A program made the position numbers and the translations under genes. Positions 59,801 to 64,000 of a stretch of DNA of 64,000 nt are shown here, in pieces. The first letter of the stretch is position 1; every line of letters begins with the position of its first letter. Under the pieces are notes generated by a model. It was given only the letters and a program-made list of their open reading frames with translations. It was not told the DNA's origin and ran no database searches. Location: assembly GCA_942159475.1 (NCBI GenBank), contig OW804097.1, forward strand, positions 117,464,789 to 117,528,788, in the 5' to 3' direction. This DNA is from Sthenelais limicola. Lineage: Eukaryota > Annelida > Polychaeta > Phyllodocida > Sigalionidae.

Positions 59801-62800
59801 GATTGGCGAAGTTAAATTGTACATTTTCTGAAAATCTGACCCAAGTATTAGATTTCACTCAAATACATCAGCAAAATTAAATTGAGACTACCTACCAGGT
59901 GGAGCTTGTGGCAGGTACCATGTGAGACAGGCTATGGTTGCCATGACAACCAGGAACCCAAACAGAAGCAGTGTCCGGTCATGGAAACGCTTGCTAAGGA
60001 GCTGGATCAACAGGAACACCACCATAATCTGGAAAGACAATTCCATTTCATATGACCATCCTCTCAAGTCAAGATTTCATTTGCAGGGATGCAAGTTAGG
60101 CCATGCCAAAAATACGGAATTAAAAAATAGAATAGAGTGAATTCTTGTTATTTAGGGCCATTTTTATGACACAAAACAATCCGATTTTGATAATTTTTGA
60201 TAATGTTGACGAAATTTGAAGAATTGGCAATTTTTGAAGTTTAAAAAAATACTGAATTCAGTACAAATACTGGAGACTTGCATCACTGCTTCTGACGAAA
60301 ATCAATGTACAGAAGGTACTGTAAACGTATTTATTTTCGCGCAGATAAATTTTCGCATTTGACATCTTTGACATCTTTTCGCGCGGATTTAAATTCGCGC
60401 AGCAAGGTAGTCTCACACCTTGTTTATGCAATAATTATACCTTTTGCACAGGATTTATTTTCGCGCAGAAAGGTGGGTGCGCGAAAATAAATACTGCGCG
60501 AACATTAATACGTTTACAGTAAATAATAATTTGCAATGCTATAAAGAGAACGTACCTCTGCTCCAGCTACACAGTATAATATACTATTCTCCAGCTCTCC
60601 CCAGTTCATTAAGCGACTGGTAAGGGGTGTAATCATGGCCTGAAAAAAGGAAAATTTGACTTCAATTTATATCCTGGTTTCCTGGGATGTGTGTGGGCGA
60701 TTACTTATCCCATCATTAAAATACTGCATGTCATTAATACCAATAGGGTTTTGCCTAGTTTTGATGGATGTAAAGCCGCTGGTAGTACTGCAGCCTAAAG
60801 GGTGGCCTCCACTGGCTGCGATAAGCTCTGCGGTAAGCCTTGCGATGGTTTGTGCTGGTTCTGTAGGTGGAGAGGAATGGCGAGGTCCTGCCTATATATA
60901 TATGGATCACTGGCCATGTAAGCAGGACCTCGCCACTTCTCACCATCACAACACCATTGCAAGTCTTACCGCAGAGCTTACTGCAGCCAGTGGAGACAGC
61001 CCTTAAGAAAGGTCATGGATCTGGAAAATCTACTACCACTACTACTACGAACTGAAGGTGTCATGTTCTCTGTTTATTTTCAGTCCCAAATCTGAATGAG
61101 ATATCTTACTGTTATATAAGGTTATTGGCAGACGATAGCAGAACATTAAATCTAGCAATGAAGCCATGATTCAGTAAGTGAATATGTAAGTTAATGACAC
61201 TCACCTCCATTGCAGTTTGATTGAAAAATGCCATGAAAACGACAGCTAATATTGCAATAACTTCCTCCCGAACGAATTCTGTAAAAAATGATTAAGTGAA
61301 TAGAAAACGTCGATGAACTTGAAATTAATCTTGTTTTGAATGCAAAATCTATTCAATATATAAGATAGTGGGGTATTAATCTGTGGCAAAGTGTCAAATA
61401 TGGGTAAGATTTTCTGAAAATGTACAATTCTTCTTCACCAATCCTATCAAATGACGCACATTTAAGACAGAAATGACTCTCAAAAAGTACTTTAACCTAA
61501 CCAAAGAGATTGCTATAATCAATGCAATACCGAATATACTCGAATTTACCTAGCAGTGACCAAATTTTAGTCTAATTTGACAGAATTTACTAAATATCTA
61601 CAGCTGCCAATTGTACATTTTCTGAAAATCTGACCCTTATGGTCCGATTCAGGGAACTTCTATAGTTTTAACACTAGGTCTACAGGCAGGATATTAACCT
61701 CAGTTATAGTCATACACGATTTGATGATTTATTTTTCTCAAGTTAAAATCAATGAACTTAGAGGTATCTAATAATCCTCGAACGAGACAGGACGAACTGA
61801 TGCATCTCGAGGCTTTATTAGTTCGATTGATATTCAAATTGAGAATTTAAACGACTTTTGCCACGAAATGCAAGTGGTTTGACCGAAACAATTTTTTATT
61901 ATTATTAATTATTTTATCATATTAGAGATTATTATTCAGGATAATCCGCAGCAGATATACTCTCACTCTTAATGTTTTTCGATCGTTGTATCCTGTGACC
62001 ACACAGAGAGATTTTGATAATTAAACCGTTACTTTTATTTTATTACCATTATAATCATTAGTTATTCATATTCATAAATCTTATTAATTAAGGTTATGCC
62101 TTGTTACATAATCTAACATTTGCAAACATATGTTACCTATCACTCACCCCACCAGAGTGTCAAACCAAAAATGGATATTAATCTAACTAGTAATAGTTGG
62201 AAACAACATTGATCTGTTCTGATCAATCAGCATGGATTTCGAAAGAACACCGAGACTGTTGTCCTCTTTCAAAAATTTTTCCTAAACCTGTACTGGTTTA
62301 CATCTCTCACAGTGATTAATAAAACACTGACTCCTTGTAACGCTTAGTAGTGTACCCTACTATGTGAAACTCACCCTAGTCATTAGATTTCTACCTTGTA
62401 ACAAACACGTATATTGTAACCTATTCCAGCCAGGGTAAATGTCGACCCATTTGTCATTTTCATTGTAATTACCTAAAGACAAATAAAAGATTTTCTATTC
62501 TATTCTATTCTAATCATGCGAGGCAGGATATGACAGAAGGATCGGTAAAACTACTTTATTTACCGGTCCTACTTTCCAGTGAAACTCAACGTTTTTGCCA
62601 TGTCTGCCTTTGAAATAATTAGATGTGTATGAAATAATCACCTTCATAGTAATATCTCCATGAGAGGTCGAGGGATCTATTTGATGAAGTATCGTTATGT
62701 CGACTCGGGTCTGCCACATGCCCGTTAAGGGGCCGCTGTTGTAGATACTCAGATTCATTCCTCCTGTAATCGTTCTCGGTGTCTGCACTCACAGTTCTAA

Positions 62801-63752
62801 AAGTCAAAGAAAACATGTGTAATTATAATATATCTTTTATTTTTTTTTCGAGGATACAAGGGGTGATCATTTTTGCAGGCGAACAAAATCATTATTTCTC
62901 TCTAGCATAGACTAGGGATCATAGATGAGATGAGACGAAGGGTACATATGGGTCAGATTTTCAGAAAATATACAATTGGCAGCTGTACACATTTAGTAAA
63001 TTCTGCTAAATTGGGCTGCAATTTGGTTAATACTAGGTAAATTCAAGTATATTTGGCATTGCATTGATTCTAGCTATGTGTTTGGTTAGGTTGAAGTGTA
63101 TGTTGAACTGTATTTTCGTCTGAAATTTGGATTATTTGAGAAGATTGGCGAAGTTGAATTGTACATATTCTGACAATCTGACCCATTAGAGATAGAGCAA
63201 CTCAAAGGCTAAACCCAAGACTAACCCGTATGTATTAGTCACCATATGTCCTTCATAATTTGGCGACGCCTGAACCCGAGCCTCTATTGGTGAAACATCG
63301 TCTTGGGGCGTGGCTGAGAAGGTGATTGGTCCATCGTCAGGAGAGCCAGCCTCCATGAACCGTTCAGCAGATTCAATCATTTCACTAGACGAAGTAAGCG
63401 CCACTTCTAAGTTAGGATACTGTCGCATCAGCCTCTGCGACTGTGTGAGTGTGATGGGAGGGGAAGATGATGAATCCGTGCTCTGCTGTTGCAGGATCGG
63501 GGATGCTAATTCCTTTTCACTGATATCAGGGCGGGCGTTCAAGAGCGAGGTGTCGGCCCCGGGTAAGGGGGAGGAGTCACGGGGAGGGATGATTGACGGG
63601 GAGGGGGTCGGTGGGACGAATTGCGACTCGCTGTCCTGACGATAGCTGTAATTCATCGTTTGGTGGATGGCTGCGCTTTGAAGACTAGGTAGATCCCAAT
63701 ATATGAAGATGACGAGGATTTCCAACAGTATCCACATGACTGCCATGAAAGC
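56731..63752 (-). CDS. MFS transporter, MFSD8/CLN7-like, C-terminal half (spliced)
   Basis: Exons in coding order are 63752-63226, 62796-62642, 61278-61205, 60639-60556, 60028-59896, 58611-58489, 58030-57900 and 56871-56731 (stop TAG). Phases agree at every junction, giving 455 residues. The order is: one membrane helix (VMWILLEILVIFIYW), a polar Ser/Pro-rich loop of about 200 residues, then a second bundle beginning EEVIAILAVVFMAFFNQT followed by AMITPLTSRLMNWGELENS, and further helices to MLGVMLGLMSIALVMLIL. The ITPLT motif and the LLSKRF loop match human MFSD8 (ETIITPLT, LLSKKI) as I recall them. The tail ends AEEERRPLLSHS, an acidic dileucine signal. MFSD8 is a lysosomal membrane protein; lysosomal location here is inferred. 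The N-terminal bundle is outside the window. Other MFS subfamilies related to MFSD8 remain possible. Confidence 0.85.
57643..57879 (+). mobile_element. TIR28 MITE, subfamily B, next to an exon
   Basis: Forward copy flanked by ACGT at 57639-57642 and 57880-57883. It lies in the last intron of the MFSD8-like gene, close to the donor of exon 58030-57900. Confidence 0.92.
57900..58030 (-). CDS. MFSD8-like exon: last helices
   Basis: Phase 1 to 0, 131 nt, acceptor CTCCAG, donor GTAAGT. Encodes LSQGLRSVCGGLGTLLGPLW and a helix HLYLMLGVMLGLMSIAL. A MITE ends at 57879, 15 bp past the start of the intron. Confidence 0.92.
58200..58240 (+). other. hammerhead-ribozyme-like motif 1
   Basis: CTGAAGA, a possible stem II (GAGCC with GGCTC), GAAA, then a short loop and GGTC. 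This matches core elements of hammerhead ribozymes found in Penelope-like elements. Stem I pairing is not convincing, so it may be decayed. Confidence 0.3.
58324..58429. mobile_element. TAA-flanked MITE, copy 3
   Basis: AGGGCCCAGTCCACTAAGCC at the left, GACAAGGCCCT at the right. Flanks TAA and TGA. Lies 60 bp past the donor of MFSD8-like exon 58611-58489. Confidence 0.8.
58489..58611 (-). CDS. MFSD8-like exon: late helix
   Basis: Phase 1 to 1, 123 nt, donor GTATGT. Encodes NPGYNLPFMVVGVAMDVFGL and then TSTSLYSKVTQEKTQ. The LYSK motif followed by Q-G matches TLYSKILGPKPQG of MFSD8. Confidence 0.9.
59162..59192 (+). other. hammerhead-ribozyme-like motif 2
   Basis: CTGAAGA, weak stem II (ACC with GGT), CGAAACGTC. 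Weaker than the motif at 58200. Confidence 0.25.
59290..59598 (+). mobile_element. LINE 3' tail with (TCTTA)n
   Basis: AT-rich 3' UTR-like sequence ending GGCAAATAAAAAACATC and TTATCTTATC repeats. Confidence 0.45.
59608..59842 (+). mobile_element. TIR28 MITE, subfamily A
   Basis: Forward copy flanked by AAGT at 59604-59607 and 59843-59846, in an MFSD8-like intron. Confidence 0.92.
59896..60028 (-). CDS. MFSD8-like exon: LLSKRF loop and helix
   Basis: Phase 0 to 1, 133 nt, donor GTAGGT. Encodes IMVVFLLIQLLSKRFHDRTL then a helix FGFLVVMATIACLTWYLP. The basic loop SKRFHDR corresponds to SKKIGER in MFSD8. Confidence 0.9.
60317..60521. mobile_element. Fold-back MITE TACTGTAAACGTATTTATTTT
   Basis: Arms carry repeated TTTTCGCGCAG blocks and end CGTTTACAGTA. 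The TA ends suggest a Tc1/mariner-type source. Confidence 0.8.
60556..60639 (-). CDS. MFSD8-like exon: ITPLT motif
   Basis: Phase 0, 28 codons, donor GTACGT. Encodes AMITPLTSRLMNWGELENS and ILYCVAGAE. ITPLT and the aromatic-Trp pair after it are family hallmarks. Confidence 0.9.
60799..61003. mobile_element. Fold-back MITE AGGGTGGCCTCCACTGG, copy 6
   Basis: Flanked by TAA at 60796-60798 and 61004-61006. A TATATATATA tract lies in the centre. In an MFSD8-like intron. Confidence 0.88.
61205..61278 (-). CDS. MFSD8-like exon: first helix of second bundle
   Basis: Phase 1 to 0, 74 nt, donor GTGAGT. Encodes FVREEVIAILAVVFMAFFNQ followed by TAME, equivalent to the MFSD8 helix that precedes the ITPLT motif. 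Confidence 0.88.
61402..61636 (-). mobile_element. TIR28 MITE, A-like with B-like end
   Basis: Reverse copy. The first third resembles subfamily B (TTCACCAATCC, TTTAAGACAG), the rest subfamily A, so it may be a recombinant. Flanks ATAT and TTAT. Confidence 0.85.
62190..62512 (+). mobile_element. internally deleted LINE with RT remnant and (TTCTA)n tail
   Basis: A frame near 62225 reads LINQHGFRKNTETVVLFQKF, matching the QxGFRxxxST motif of LINE RT. It is followed by a 3' UTR-like region ending AAATAAAAGATTTTCTATTC and more TTCTA units. Confidence 0.6.
62642..62796 (-). CDS. MFSD8-like exon: polar loop
   Basis: Phase 2 to 1, 155 nt, acceptor TTTTAG, donor GTGATT. Encodes TVSADTENDYRRNESEYLQQ and ends LSWRYYYE. 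It is hydrophilic with several Asn and Arg residues. It joins the next exon to give YYYE-EFVREEV. Confidence 0.75.
62950..63184 (+). mobile_element. TIR28 MITE, subfamily A
   Basis: Forward copy in the MFSD8-like intron, 41 bp from the donor side of exon 63752-63226. Flanks ATAT and ATTA. Confidence 0.9.
63226..63752 (-). CDS. MFSD8-like exon: helix and start of polar loop
   Basis: Phase 0 to 2, 527 nt, acceptor TTTCCAG, donor GTTAGT. Starts AFMAVMWILLEILVIFIYWD, probably the last helix of the first six-helix bundle, then a Ser/Pro/Asp-rich cytosolic-type loop containing PPTPSPSIIPP. The rest of the gene lies beyond 64000. Confidence 0.8.
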
Positions 63753-64000
63753 CTGGAAATCAGACGGAAAACTGATATAATATAGTAAGGAAATGTTCTT
63801 TTTCATCTCTCATTATTTCTCTTTTTCAAATCTTCATATCAATATGCGAACAATTTAAGATAAAAACATGTACAATAATGAATTTAATTTGAAATATTGG
63901 CACTAGGTCGCCTGAATCTGTTTCTGAATAAGTATATCATTTTCGTATTATATCTTTGGTATTATATCTTTGTCTACATAGATAATGGCAGATTGCCTTG
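63753..64000. other. MFSD8-like intron, window edge
   Basis: AT-rich intron sequence before the acceptor of exon 63752. No upstream exon is visible. Confidence 0.5.

Noticed and set aside
60305..60490. 61-codon frame
   Set aside because: Lies inside a fold-back MITE with repeated CGCGCAG arms.
63310..63639. Plus-strand frame of 109 codons
   Set aside because: It is antisense to the phase-consistent MFSD8-like exon.

Overview
The window is AT-rich eukaryotic DNA with long introns, GT-AG splice sites and dense MITEs, LINE remnants and microsatellites. It looks like a marine invertebrate genome. I cannot fix the phylum from sequence alone; a mollusc, brachiopod or invertebrate deuterostome would all fit. 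It holds two partial protein-coding genes lying tail to tail, and most of the rest is transposon-derived.

Gene 1 (plus strand, 5546-43087) is the 3' part of a FOXJ2/FOXJ3-type forkhead transcription factor. I can place eight firm coding exons and one probable cassette exon, all with compatible phases. They run from the end of the forkhead domain to the conserved acidic C-terminal tail and stop codon. The first part of the forkhead domain lies before the window. A first intron of about 20 kb (5627-25874) is filled with MITEs. A stretch of about 2.4 kb after the stop codon is nearly free of repeats and is probably a long 3' UTR.

Gene 2 (minus strand, 63752-56731) is the C-terminal half of a major facilitator superfamily transporter resembling MFSD8/CLN7. 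It has eight exons in perfect phase, a long polar loop before the second transmembrane bundle, and a C-terminal acidic dileucine motif of the kind that sorts proteins to endosomes and lysosomes. Its 5' part lies beyond position 64000.

The repeat landscape is the most striking part. One family of short inverted-repeat elements (about 235 bp, 28-bp terminal inverted repeats beginning GGGTCAGATTTTCAG) occurs about 36 times. Many copies are flanked by exact 4-bp target duplications, and one insertion can be compared with its own unoccupied copy nearby. Smaller families include TWA-type (PIF/Harbinger-like), TTAA-type and TA-type (pogo-like) MITEs, fold-back elements with nearly whole-length palindromes, a 578-bp tandem duplication, an 82-86 bp tandem array, two LINE reverse transcriptase ORFs (one inserted inside a MITE), several LINE 3' tails ending in pentanucleotide repeats, and two hammerhead-like motifs of the kind found in Penelope-like elements. 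Long CT/GA microsatellites give false open reading frames. No tRNA, rRNA or CRISPR array was seen.
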